Assembly (NCBI GenBank): GCA_036782995.1 | Contig: DAIPXZ010000001.1 | Location: 62,001-126,000 of the forward strand | Reading direction: 5' to 3' | Origin: DAIPXZ01 sp036782995 | GTDB taxonomy: Bacteria > Bacillota > Clostridia > Saccharofermentanales > Saccharofermentanaceae | DNA length: 64,000 nucleotides | Shown here: one piece after another, positions 9,170 to 18,363 of the stretch | Layout of the letters: every line of letters begins with the position of its first letter | Numbering within the stretch: the stretch's first letter is position 1 | Notes under the pieces: model-generated | What the model was told of the DNA's origin: nothing | Database searches by the model: none | The model's input: the letters and a program-made list of their open reading frames with translations, nothing else | Position numbers and translations under genes: made by a program

Positions 9170-11746
9170 TTACGGTAAAGTGCCGTATTCGTTCGGCAAA
9201 TTGTCATAAATCGGAATACGGAACACAAAAGCTTCGTCAAGCATATCCTGCGATGCATATGCGTTGTAATAACGAATACCCTCATTCGCCGCCATCGCTA
9301 TGTTCTGCGCATATTGATGCTGGTAAAGCCCGTCTTCGTTTGCCACAATATCGAATTTCTGTAAATAGAGTGTATTCTGGCCAATTTCCACGTAACTACT
9401 CGCAATCCAAAGTGCGCCGCCCATAATCGCGCGGTCAGGGCTCGTCCAAGGAAGCAAGAGCGCCTCTTCTTCTGGTGTAATCTCCATCTCGTCCGGCAAA
9501 CGTCCATACATCGCATATTTCGCGCCGTTGATTAGCGCGCCGTTTTCTACCTCCGGATTCGGTGTCGAGCCGATGTTGTAGAAGTTGAAGTAGCCTTCAT
9601 ACCCTGGGAGTGTACCATTAGCCAGCATGGATTCGCCGTTTCTGCCCATTTCCTGAATAATGCGACTCGCAAGAAAGTAAGGTGAGATGTGTGCGTTTTC
9701 ACCCGCCGCCAGAAGAATGGATGCGTAATCCGGATTTGTCTCTGACAGGAAAGAATTTGCAGTCATGGCGCGAATGCCCTCAATCGTATGCACCGATGCA
9801 TCAAAGGATAGCTTCTCATATTGGAATATCGCAGTCGGTGTCAGGAAATTTCGCGGATCGAGATAATACGATACAACTTCTCGTTTCGCCGCACGCCACG
9901 CCGTCCCATCGTAAACCGGGCTGTCGGGCTTCACCCATTCGGGATTGTAGTTCGAGCTAATGAGACTACGGTCTGCATTGTCTTCGTTATTCAAAACCTC
10001 GTCGAAGGTCAGTCCTGTATATACCGCCTCAAACTGATAATTCGGATGCAAAGCATGCAAGAGCCAAATTCCACTTTGGTACGATGTCGGGAACTGGTTT
10101 AATACCTCTTCACAATAAAAACCTGCGTCATCGCCGTTCAAAAGATACAATGTATAGTCTCGGGTGGCACCGTCAAATGTCGTCACCATCATCGTTATTT
10201 TATTCTCCGCTGCCTTCGCTTGTATCATCCCTGCTGTGCTGAAGCTCGGCACTGGAGAATCCTCATTTTGATAAAGTGTAATGGACGCCGCATACCCTTC
10301 CTGAGAAGAAAAATCGACTGTCAGACTCGAGAGCTCCTGCCCCTCTGGAATCACTACCGCATATTCGAAAATATCCGTCGAAAATTCAGGATAGATTTCG
10401 ACCTCTTCGGCAGTATTCGTGTCTATCATGGAAAAATTCGTTAAATAGCCATTTAATGGCAAAAAACTCAATTCGCTATATGCATATTCGATTTCATTGG
10501 AATTCATATCTTTACACGTAATCATCTGTGTTGCCACGCTCTCATCGACCGGCCCCGTTGGTATTGCCGTCGGTACAACACCGACATCATCCAACACAGC
10601 CAAATACGTGCCATCACTCGTTTGTGCCACTTCTTTGCTACCTATCATCGTGTATTCAATAGCACGCACCGATGGCACTGCCATTGGACTTCTTTGTACA
10701 CGGACGTAAAACATGTTTTGTTCTTGCTTTTTGTAAATATCCGAAAGTGCCGTCGTATCGATTTCTTGTTTACGGCCGCGCAATAGCTCATAAGGCGTTC
10801 CGTGCAAATCATTTTCACCAATCAGATTGCCATGCATGTCATATAGAGAAACTGCGATATCATCGGTCATCTCCGTAAAATTCACATATGCGTTATCATT
10901 TCCCGCATCCAATCGATACCACGACTCGTCCGTTTCCTGCAAAATCGAACCAATCGAGACCCCATCATCTGCAATATCCATCATCTCTGGTATCGTAACC
11001 GTTCCACCGCTCACGACGCGACCGCGTCCGTCAGACGTTCGAATTAATATAACCACATCATGTGTGCCAGCGAGCTCTTCTCGCGCATCCCACTCCAGGG
11101 AAAAAGGCCGATTTGCTCCACCTGCGGGCATGAGACTGATATTTCCGGGGCGCATCAAGCCGTCCACAAAAAAATCTGTCCGCGCCTCTTCTCCCTCAAT
11201 CGAAATCGTGCCGAAAACCTGTCGAATCCCGAATGCATACCCTTCTTCATCCGCAATTGCACTTTGCACATTGATTTGCGAAACACTTGTTCCCGTGGCA
11301 TCTGAATATCCGTTTATCGGCGCGTATTTTTCGGACTCTTCCGTAAGAATCTTTTCGATAACGTAATTTCGCGATTGCCCATCAAGAAGGGCGGCAATCT
11401 CATCAGCGCGCGTGTTGTCATTGTAGATTGCTACAGCAAGATCTAGCGCGAATTCCTCGTCGCTTTTGTCTTGTAAAAGATAGGTCGAACCGGTAAAAAC
11501 CGTGCGCATGTAATCACTCATCGAGACCTTGCCAGCGGCAATTTCACGCGCCCAAACATCGTTAGGTTCGGTTTCTAACGCCACCATGGAGGTACGATAA
11601 ATCATATCTTGCATTTTTGCATCCACGGGGACCTCCCGTGCAATTGAAAAGAGCACGGAGGCGACGCCGATGATGACCACGAGGCCAACAGCGGCAACAA
11701 TGGCCGTGAGGAGTAGATATCCTTTTCGTAATTCATGATTATGCAT
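9170..11746 (-). CDS. Large membrane-anchored peptidoglycan N-acetylglucosaminidase
   Basis: This 858-residue protein has an N-terminal anchor (about 10-32). The C-terminal 300 residues form a glucosaminidase domain of the LytG/GH73-like type: LHALHPNYQFE, YYLDPRNFL and ASRIIQEMGRNGESMLA, where Glu699 is the expected catalytic acid. Before it lie a cadherin-like beta-sandwich (about 435-530) and, near 272-350, a region resembling a pre-peptidase C-terminal domain. Such enzymes cleave the glycan strands of peptidoglycan during growth or separation. The large N-terminal part has no other domain I recognise. It probably heads the folC-GtrA transcription unit. Confidence 0.85.
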   Translation of the reverse strand: MHNHELRKGYLLLTAIVAAVGLVVIIGVASVLFSIAREVPVDAKMQDMIYRTSMVALETEPNDVWAREIAAGKVSMSDYMRTVFTGSTYLLQDKSDEEFALDLAVAIYNDNTRADEIAALLDGQSRNYVIEKILTEESEKYAPINGYSDATGTSVSQINVQSAIADEEGYAFGIRQVFGTISIEGEEARTDFFVDGLMRPGNISLMPAGGANRPFSLEWDAREELAGTHDVVILIRTSDGRGRVVSGGTVTIPEMMDIADDGVSIGSILQETDESWYRLDAGNDNAYVNFTEMTDDIAVSLYDMHGNLIGENDLHGTPYELLRGRKQEIDTTALSDIYKKQEQNMFYVRVQRSPMAVPSVRAIEYTMIGSKEVAQTSDGTYLAVLDDVGVVPTAIPTGPVDESVATQMITCKDMNSNEIEYAYSELSFLPLNGYLTNFSMIDTNTAEEVEIYPEFSTDIFEYAVVIPEGQELSSLTVDFSSQEGYAASITLYQNEDSPVPSFSTAGMIQAKAAENKITMMVTTFDGATRDYTLYLLNGDDAGFYCEEVLNQFPTSYQSGIWLLHALHPNYQFEAVYTGLTFDEVLNNEDNADRSLISSNYNPEWVKPDSPVYDGTAWRAAKREVVSYYLDPRNFLTPTAIFQYEKLSFDASVHTIEGIRAMTANSFLSETNPDYASILLAAGENAHISPYFLASRIIQEMGRNGESMLANGTLPGYEGYFNFYNIGSTPNPEVENGALINGAKYAMYGRLPDEMEITPEEEALLLPWTSPDRAIMGGALWIASSYVEIGQNTLYLQKFDIVANEDGLYQHQYAQNIAMAANEGIRYYNAYASQDMLDEAFVFRIPIYDNLPNEYGTLP

Positions 11747-11813
11747 GAAAGAGTATTCTCCGTTATCTTGAATTCGAAGTAATCATTCGTATCGCGTTTT
11801 TGGCAAAACTCGA

Positions 11814-12458
11814 TTACTTCGTGATGTCATCGAGCGTCATTCCGTACGGCTCGAGAAAATGAGCAAGGAAGTATTCCACTTCCGGCATGCACAACGCACG
11901 AATTGAGGCTTCGATGGAAACTTTGGCCGACGAGAACTCAGTGTTACCAGATCTTTCTTCCGTTACGCATTTCAATAGGGCACAAATTCGATCTGCCGCT
12001 TTGACAATCTTATGTACCTCGAGATTTTCGGCGTTAGTCAAATCCGGGAGCATTAATTCCCGATAATCCTTTCGCATTGCCTCCGGAAGCAAATCGATTA
12101 AGGTCTCACTTGCCGTGTTTTCCACTTCTTTATAGGCCTTCGTAATCTCCTGATTCCGATACTTAATCGGAGTTGGCAAATCACCGGTGATAATTTCTGT
12201 CGCATCGTGATAAAGCGCTTCACCCATAGCCGCAAGCGGATTAACCGGGCTTCTTCCGTCGAGACAAATGGTATTGCGAATGACAGCCAAAGCATGTGCG
12301 ACCATCGCCACATCCATGCTATGCTCCTTGATATTTTCCGTGCGATTATTGCGCATCAAGCCCCAGCGATTGATATATTGCATCCGATCAAGCATTGCAA
12401 AAAACGGATACTGTTCCGTTGTAATTTCATTTTCCATGGATTCGTGTTTCTTTTCCAT
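11814..12458 (-). CDS. HD-domain 5'-deoxynucleotidase, YfbR-like
   Basis: YfbR-type enzymes are metal-dependent HD-fold phosphatases that dephosphorylate deoxyribonucleoside 5'-monophosphates. The family pattern is visible: YINRWGLMRN, the first His in ENIKEHSMDVA, the HD pair in LYHDATEIITGDLPTPIKY, and a distal Asp in KAADRI. The frame extends upstream into dgt, but the ATG at 12458 has GAGG at a spacing of 6, giving 214 residues; an ATG at 12464 is the alternative. It starts 9 bases past the dgt stop, so the two HD enzymes of deoxynucleotide metabolism are probably coupled. Confidence 0.88.
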   Translation of the reverse strand: MEKKHESMENEITTEQYPFFAMLDRMQYINRWGLMRNNRTENIKEHSMDVAMVAHALAVIRNTICLDGRSPVNPLAAMGEALYHDATEIITGDLPTPIKYRNQEITKAYKEVENTASETLIDLLPEAMRKDYRELMLPDLTNAENLEVHKIVKAADRICALLKCVTEERSGNTEFSSAKVSIEASIRALCMPEVEYFLAHFLEPYGMTLDDITK

Positions 12459-12466
12459 ATTCATCC

Positions 12467-13717
12467 TCACACCCAATAAATTTTTTCGTAACAAGCCGTT
12501 GCAAAAGGATCGGTCATTCCCGCGATATAATCTGTGACGATTCTCGCGTCATTTGCACCCTTGATTGGGTACATGTCGTAATACCTCATTAATCCTTCAA
12601 AGACCTGATTTCGTGATTTTCGTGCCTTTTCCTTGTCCGCCATTGATGACATTAATGCATCGAAAAGTCCTTCAACCGTGTTCTTAACGCTCGCTTCATA
12701 CCGTTTAATCTTATCCGAGCGATAAATGCGGTTCACATTCTCGGTCAAAAGCTCATACATTGCCTGCCCTGCGTCTGAGGATAGTCGAATTTCGTCGTTA
12801 TTGAGACTGTTATGAATACAATCACCGACCAATGTATTGATGATTTGCGAATTCGAGCTACCGAGTCGCGTTGTAATGGCAGGTGCAATATCCTCAAAGT
12901 CGAGAATCCCGGCACGACAAGCATCCTCAATGTCACGTCCGACATAGGCAATCTTATCCGCTAATCGTACAACACAGCCTTCCAGTGTTGCCGGTAACGA
13001 ATCATTGTTATCCTTCGTCAAAGTCCCGCCATTTTCGGGCGTCAAAATAGCTTCTTCCGTCTTCTTTCGATTCGGCTTCAGCTTATATTCACTGTAGGTT
13101 TCCCCACAATGGCAAACGATACCATCACGCACCTCGAAGCTTAAGTTCAGTCCGGACATGCGTCCTGTCACGCGTTCCTCGAGCAAATCTACCACGCGGA
13201 GACTCTGGTGCTCATGTTTGAAATAGAGAGCAGGATCGTATTTTTTCACACACATATCGAGTGTTCTTTCTCCGGAATGTCCGAACGGAGCATGCCCGAT
13301 ATCGTGACCGAGAGCAATCGCTTGAACAAGATCCAGATTGAGATTTAACGCGCGAGCTATAGTTGTCGCAATATAGTTTACGTAAATGACGTGCTCAATA
13401 CGAGAGCAGATGTGATCGTTTTGCGGGTTGAAAAAAACCTGCGTCTTATGACGCAACCGGCGAAAAGCCTGCGAGTAAATGATGCGTCCCGTATCTCGCT
13501 CAAAAGGAGAGCGGATGACGCATGGCTCTTCTTCGAAAAGTCGACCCTTACTGTCTTTGCTTCGAAAAGCATAGGGAGAGAGATTCTTTTCCCTCTCGTT
13601 TCGAAGCATTGTCAATAGCTCACGATCGCGCGGATTATCAATCGCGTCCGTTTGAAAAGAGATGTCTGAAAAGGTAGCTGGATATTCTTCGAAAAGTGAT
13701 AATTCTTCGTCGCTCAT
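12467..13717 (-). CDS. dgt: dGTP triphosphohydrolase-like HD-domain dNTPase
   Basis: The enzyme hydrolyses dNTPs to deoxynucleoside and triphosphate and so controls dNTP pools. The 416-residue sequence shows RIIYSQAFRRLRHKTQVF, the HD motif in GHDIGHAPFGHSGE, and KIAYVGRDIEDA, all characteristic of the dGTPase family. The start at 13717 is chosen because GGAGG precedes it by 5 bases; an in-frame GTG upstream has no such site. The yfbR-like gene follows immediately. Which dNTP is preferred, and whether another dNTP activates the enzyme, cannot be read from the sequence. Confidence 0.92.
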   Translation of the reverse strand: MSDEELSLFEEYPATFSDISFQTDAIDNPRDRELLTMLRNEREKNLSPYAFRSKDSKGRLFEEEPCVIRSPFERDTGRIIYSQAFRRLRHKTQVFFNPQNDHICSRIEHVIYVNYIATTIARALNLNLDLVQAIALGHDIGHAPFGHSGERTLDMCVKKYDPALYFKHEHQSLRVVDLLEERVTGRMSGLNLSFEVRDGIVCHCGETYSEYKLKPNRKKTEEAILTPENGGTLTKDNNDSLPATLEGCVVRLADKIAYVGRDIEDACRAGILDFEDIAPAITTRLGSSNSQIINTLVGDCIHNSLNNDEIRLSSDAGQAMYELLTENVNRIYRSDKIKRYEASVKNTVEGLFDALMSSMADKEKARKSRNQVFEGLMRYYDMYPIKGANDARIVTDYIAGMTDPFATACYEKIYWV

Positions 13718-13831
13718 CTTTGCCTCCATCATTGACACATGGCCTTAACTCTACTATTGTACCACCTCGGCGATACACTCCTCAAATCGCATCGTTTTCG
13801 TATACCATATCATGCTTGCGCCACGGCAAAT

Positions 13832-16408
13832 TCACTTTTGCAAACCGGCCTTATTCAGAAGCATGTTCTTTCTTATGCCATCAAAATCGACACAAACCAA
13901 GGCGTCACCTGCCACCTTTTCGACAGAGACTACAAGGCCTTCTCCGAATCGAGGATGGGTGACCTTCATGCCCTTGGAAATTGTATCTGGCGAAAGGTTC
14001 GTGGCCGGCGATTTTTTCTCCGCCACCGGAGCCGAAAACGTGCTTTTGAAGACGTTCTTTCGGTAATTACTGCTTGCCGCAGAATCGTCGCCATATCCGC
14101 TATTGCCTTTACCGTATGACATACCCGAATCACGATATCCGCCACTGCTTCCAAAGCTGTATCCGGACCCTTCGCCACTTCGTCTCGTGCGATAAAGTGG
14201 ATTTTCGCCCGCATCGTATCCGCCTTCTCGGCTTGTACCAATCGAATTCATATACTGTGCGTCAATCTCATTGATGAATCGAGAGGGCTTCATCGCTTGT
14301 GTCTGTCCGAAAAGGATACGGCTGCGTGCTGACACGATTGTCAGGTTTTTCTTTGCGCGCGTAATGGCAACATACATGAGTCTTCTCTCTTCTTCGAGAT
14401 CACTTTCCGATTCAGACGACCTTGAACTCGGGAAAATGCTTTCCTCCACACCGATTAGAAATACCGTCCCGAATTCCAGACCCTTCGCACTGTGAATTGT
14501 CATCAATCGCACAAAATCTCCGTTGTTGTCCTCATTGTCGCCCTCGGAATAGAGTGCCGCGTTTTCGAGATACGCGAGCAATATTCCGCGCAGATCTGTC
14601 GAGAAACTCGTTTCAGATGCGAGATACGGGTCGTTCTTGATTTCTTCTTCGGATAACGTCGCCGCGAATTCTATCTGTGCTTTTCTTCTGTTTTCATATT
14701 CCACTGCTTCGGAAAGAAGTTCTCTTAGGTTCTCCACTCGGTCAACAGTCTCGCCCTTCTTCTCTCGTTGTTCGATGATTTCATTCATCACACCAGAGGT
14801 ATCTTGCACATATTCGACAAACTCCGCAAACTTCATTTGATTCTCGTCGACTTTATCTCGATACTCATCAATCTGCTCGGCAAATTGTCCTAATTTACCA
14901 GCTACACGCGACAGCTCTGCAAAATCCTCGGCATGGCGACATACCTCCAAGCAAGGCATGTTCCTCTCATCGGAAATATGCAATACCTTCTCAACCGTCG
15001 TATCACCGATGCCTCTTTTCGGCACATTGATGATGCGCGAAAATGCATAATTATCCGCACCGTTCATCGTCAAACGAAGATAGGCGAGAATATCCTTAAT
15101 TTCTTTACGATCATAGAATCGCAGACCGCCAAATACGCGATAAGGAATCCCACGGTCTCGAAGTGCCGACTCCACCGTACGTGATAAAGCATTCATGCGA
15201 TAAAGCACCGCCATATCACTGTACTTTTGCGTGCCGGACTTCACCAGCTCACGCATTTTTTCTGCGCAAAAATAGGCTTCCGCGCCGTGATTATCGGCCA
15301 ACAAATAAGTAATTTTTTCGCCCTTTTCTGCCATGGTGCGTAACGTCTTTTTCTTTCTTCGTTTATTATTGGAAATGACGCCGTTTGCCGCATCAAGAAT
15401 CGTCGAAGTTGAGCGATAGTTTTGCTCAAGCTTAATCACGAGAGCATCCTTGAAGTCCTTTTCGAAATTCAATATGTTCGTGATATTTGCCCCGCGGAAA
15501 GAATAAATGGATTGATCATCATCACCAACCACGCATAGATTACGGCTTCGTTTCGCAAGCATTTGAATCAAAAGATATTGTGCGTGGTTTGTATCCTGAT
15601 ACTCGTCAACCATAAAATAGCGAAACTTATCCTGATAGAAGGTCAACACATCCGGATGATCTTTTAGCAGACGCACCGCATAAAAAAGGATATCATCAAA
15701 GTCCATCGCGTTATTCGTGCGCAGGTGTTCATTATAACGTTCGTATATCTTGGCAATCTTCTGTCGGCGGAAATCACTGCCGGCATCCCTTGCATATGCG
15801 TCAGGTGTCACCATGTCATTCTTCGATTTACTGATTTCGGACAAAACACCACGTGGCTGAAAGATCTTGTCATTGAGCTCCATATCCTTCAAAATCTGTT
15901 TGACCACGCGAAGCTGGTCATCCGAGTCAAGAATCGCGTAACTGCTCGTATAGCCGATGAGCTCGGCATGGCGGCGCAAAATGCGTGCAAACATCGCATG
16001 GAAGGTGCCAACCCACATGCGTGTTCCTTCATCTCCGATTAGGGAAACAATACGTTCCTTCATCTCGTTTGCCGCCTTATTGGTAAATGTAATGGCCAAA
16101 ATAGCTGATGGATATACATGACGCACTCTAATCAAGTATGCAATACGATAGGTAATAACACGCGTTTTTCCCGAGCCTGCACCGGCGAGAATCAAAAGTG
16201 GTCCTTCGTCATGTAAAACCGCCTTTTCCTGTTCTGGATTGAGCCCGGCAAGCAGGTCGACATCCGAAATCAAGGGTGCCGAAGCAGAAGCCGCCGTAAA
16301 CGCATCCGTTGTCACGGCAGTTGTCTCTTTTAATGTAATATCCGGCACCAGCGCATTGTCGTCTCCGGGCAGTGGTGATAAAGATACAAAATCGAAAAAA
16401 TCATCCAT
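13832..16408 (-). CDS. pcrA: UvrD/PcrA-type superfamily 1 DNA helicase
   Basis: This is an ATP-dependent 3'-5' helicase for repair and for resolving replication blocks. The SF1A motifs are clear: GLNPEQEKAV (Q motif), AGAGSGKT (75-82), DEYQDTN, GDDDQSIYSFRGA, TIHSAKGLEF and MYVAITRAKKNL. The 858 residues exceed the usual 730-750. An N-terminal extension of about 50 residues, Ala/Thr-rich and acidic, precedes the Q motif, and a Gly/Ser-rich linker leads to a C-terminal THPRFGEG module that may contact RNA polymerase. The ATG follows GGGAGG at a spacing of 8 and overlaps the end of the ECF gene by 8 bases. Confidence 0.95.
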   Translation of the reverse strand: MDDFFDFVSLSPLPGDDNALVPDITLKETTAVTTDAFTAASASAPLISDVDLLAGLNPEQEKAVLHDEGPLLILAGAGSGKTRVITYRIAYLIRVRHVYPSAILAITFTNKAANEMKERIVSLIGDEGTRMWVGTFHAMFARILRRHAELIGYTSSYAILDSDDQLRVVKQILKDMELNDKIFQPRGVLSEISKSKNDMVTPDAYARDAGSDFRRQKIAKIYERYNEHLRTNNAMDFDDILFYAVRLLKDHPDVLTFYQDKFRYFMVDEYQDTNHAQYLLIQMLAKRSRNLCVVGDDDQSIYSFRGANITNILNFEKDFKDALVIKLEQNYRSTSTILDAANGVISNNKRRKKKTLRTMAEKGEKITYLLADNHGAEAYFCAEKMRELVKSGTQKYSDMAVLYRMNALSRTVESALRDRGIPYRVFGGLRFYDRKEIKDILAYLRLTMNGADNYAFSRIINVPKRGIGDTTVEKVLHISDERNMPCLEVCRHAEDFAELSRVAGKLGQFAEQIDEYRDKVDENQMKFAEFVEYVQDTSGVMNEIIEQREKKGETVDRVENLRELLSEAVEYENRRKAQIEFAATLSEEEIKNDPYLASETSFSTDLRGILLAYLENAALYSEGDNEDNNGDFVRLMTIHSAKGLEFGTVFLIGVEESIFPSSRSSESESDLEEERRLMYVAITRAKKNLTIVSARSRILFGQTQAMKPSRFINEIDAQYMNSIGTSREGGYDAGENPLYRTRRSGEGSGYSFGSSGGYRDSGMSYGKGNSGYGDDSAASSNYRKNVFKSTFSAPVAEKKSPATNLSPDTISKGMKVTHPRFGEGLVVSVEKVAGDALVCVDFDGIRKNMLLNKAGLQK

Positions 16409-16925
16409 TTCGGGTGCCTCCCGTTAGTTTTTTGTCGCGGCGCTTTCGAAGCGCGAAAGAAAGAATCATGCCGATGATAATGGCAGTTATACCCTGAAGG
16501 GCATTCGGAATCAGTGAGCCACATGCCGGTGCGAATCCATATAGGAACGATTCGAAGGCCAGATACCCGCCAACCATAATGGCTTCGGCGAGCACAAAAG
16601 CGAGAATCTTCCGTAGTACGGAGGGGCTCGGTACCGATAGAATGAGACCTGCAACCAGTGCCATGACCCCTTTAATCAAGAAGCTCGCCAGCATATATTG
16701 TGGATAATCTGCCAATAAATCAGCAAGCAACGATCCGACGGCCGCCGGAAAAAAAGCGACTGGCCCAAGCAAGAACGAGAATAGAAGAATGACACCGTCA
16801 CCGAGATTGACATACCCAATGCCAGTCGGTAAACGAAACTGCGTCGCAATCAAGACAAGCGCCGCCCCCACTCCCGAAATGGAGATGCGATATAGTGTGT
16901 CCTTTACTGACCGTTGATTTGCCAT
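16401..16925 (-). CDS. ECF transporter S component (riboflavin-type family)
   Basis: This 174-residue membrane protein has five to six hydrophobic segments and the YVNLGDGVILL and GSLLADLLADYPQYMLASFLIKG blocks of the ECF substrate-binding family that contains riboflavin-like members (PF07155). It would capture a vitamin or related small molecule and work with a shared EcfA-A'-T module, which is not in this window. The actual ligand is not evident, and no FMN or other known riboswitch was recognised upstream. AGGAGAGAAG precedes the ATG. The pcrA start overlaps its stop by 8 bases, an odd pairing of transport and DNA repair that may reflect only operon compaction. Confidence 0.82.
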   Translation of the reverse strand: MANQRSVKDTLYRISISGVGAALVLIATQFRLPTGIGYVNLGDGVILLFSFLLGPVAFFPAAVGSLLADLLADYPQYMLASFLIKGVMALVAGLILSVPSPSVLRKILAFVLAEAIMVGGYLAFESFLYGFAPACGSLIPNALQGITAIIIGMILSFALRKRRDKKLTGGTRNG

Positions 16926-17026
16926 AGTGTCTTCTCTCCTGTTTTACTGTGCTGACAGTATACCTTTAAATGCGCTCCCGTGCCACTGTAAATGTTCGTG
17001 AAAATGCAAAGGTCAATCGAAAAGAA

Positions 17027-17071
17027 AATCCCCCGTATTGATTGTCCTTCGGACAAGTGAAACGAGGGATT
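17027..17071 (-). terminator. Terminator of the pta-ackA unit
   Basis: A long hairpin with outer arms AATCCCCCGT/ACGAGGGATT (one mismatch) and the inner stem TTGTCC-TTC-GGACAA lies 75 bases past the ackA stop. Read on the minus strand it is followed by TTTTCTTTTC, which fits rho-independent termination. Confidence 0.8.
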
Positions 17072-17145
17072 CCCCTGATGTCATATCAATTAATCACGAT
17101 ATCATCGGGACAAAAGTCCCGTTTCCATATAGGAAATCATAGCGT

Positions 17146-18339
17146 TTATTTCGCGAGCGATTCGGTCTCCATTGCAATCGCGAGTTCTTCATTGGTCGGA
17201 ACAACCAAGACCTTCACCTTTGCATCGTCCTTCGAAATGATTGCTTCGCTTCGGTTGCCGTTGTTCTTCACATCGTCAATCGAAATACCCATGAAATCTA
17301 AGCCTTCGCATGCGCCCTTACGGATGTAGTCGGTATTTTCGCCGATACCTGCTGTGAAAACAATCGCATCCACACCACCCATGGCTGCCGCATAGGAACC
17401 GATGAACTTTCTGCACTGATAAATGAACATATCAAGTGCAAGACGAGCGCGCTTATTGCCCGCTTCCGCAGCTGCCTGTAAATCACGGAAGTCTGAAGAA
17501 ACACCCGAGATACCAGCCACACCAGACTTCTTGTTCATAAGATTATCAATGCCCTTCATGTCGAGGCCTTCCTTTTCCATAAGGAAAGTAACGATAGCCG
17601 GGTCAATGTCACCGCAACGCGTGCCCATGCAAATACCAGCAAGAGGAGTCAATCCCATCGAGGTATCCATGCACTTGCCACAATTCACCGCGGAAATAGA
17701 AGAACCGTTGCCCAAGTGGCATGTAATGATACGAAGCGATTCATACGGCTTATTCAAAATCTTCGCCGCACGCTTCGAAACAAAGCTATGGGACGTTCCG
17801 TGGAAACCATAACGACGAACGCGGTGGTTCTCATATACTTCGTAAGGAAGAGCATACATAAATGCCTTCGGTTCCATCGTCTGATGGAATGCGGTGTCAA
17901 ATACTGCAACTTGCGGTACATTTGGCATCGCAGCCTCGCATGCTTCAATACCAATCATATTGGCTGGGTTATGTAATGGTGCCAACGGGAAGCATTCGCG
18001 AATCGCGGTCTTTACACTATCGTTGATAAGCGCAGAGGAAGCAAACTTCTCCCCGCCGTGAACTACACGGTGTCCCACTGCATCAATCTCATCCATCGAG
18101 GAAATCACGCCGTGCTCCATATCGACCAAAAGTCCGAGAAAAGCTTCTGTCGCTGCCTTGTGGTCTGGAAGATCAATGGAAATCGTGACCTTATCTGCGC
18201 CCTTTTTACCATGGACAATCAAAGCGTCATCCAGTCCGATTCTTTCTGCGCCGCCCTTTGCAAGGACATCGCCGTTTTGCGTCTCGATTAACTGGTACTT
18301 TAAGGACGAGCTGCCTGCGTTAATTACTAATACTTTCAT
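17146..18339 (-). CDS. ackA: Acetate kinase
   Basis: AckA transfers phosphate from acetyl phosphate to ADP, yielding ATP and acetate. The 397-residue length is normal. The ASKHA-fold motifs are present: VINAGSSSLKYQ at the N-terminus, GHRVVHGG, DTAFHQTM, RRYGFHGTSH, THLGNGSS-like CHLGNGSS and FTAGIGEN. It lies 24 bp downstream of pta on the same strand, with GGAG 8 bases before the ATG, so the two form the classic acetyl-CoA to acetate operon. Propionate or butyrate kinase activity is possible in side reactions, but the pairing with Pta favours acetate. Confidence 0.97.
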   Translation of the reverse strand: MKVLVINAGSSSLKYQLIETQNGDVLAKGGAERIGLDDALIVHGKKGADKVTISIDLPDHKAATEAFLGLLVDMEHGVISSMDEIDAVGHRVVHGGEKFASSALINDSVKTAIRECFPLAPLHNPANMIGIEACEAAMPNVPQVAVFDTAFHQTMEPKAFMYALPYEVYENHRVRRYGFHGTSHSFVSKRAAKILNKPYESLRIITCHLGNGSSISAVNCGKCMDTSMGLTPLAGICMGTRCGDIDPAIVTFLMEKEGLDMKGIDNLMNKKSGVAGISGVSSDFRDLQAAAEAGNKRARLALDMFIYQCRKFIGSYAAAMGGVDAIVFTAGIGENTDYIRKGACEGLDFMGISIDDVKNNGNRSEAIISKDDAKVKVLVVPTNEELAIAMETESLAK

Positions 18340-18363
18340 GTATGAATCTCCAATCTTTTATGC

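Noticed and set aside
16926..17026. Vitamin riboswitch ahead of the ECF transporter gene
   Set aside because: The leader is short and shows no conserved riboswitch core.
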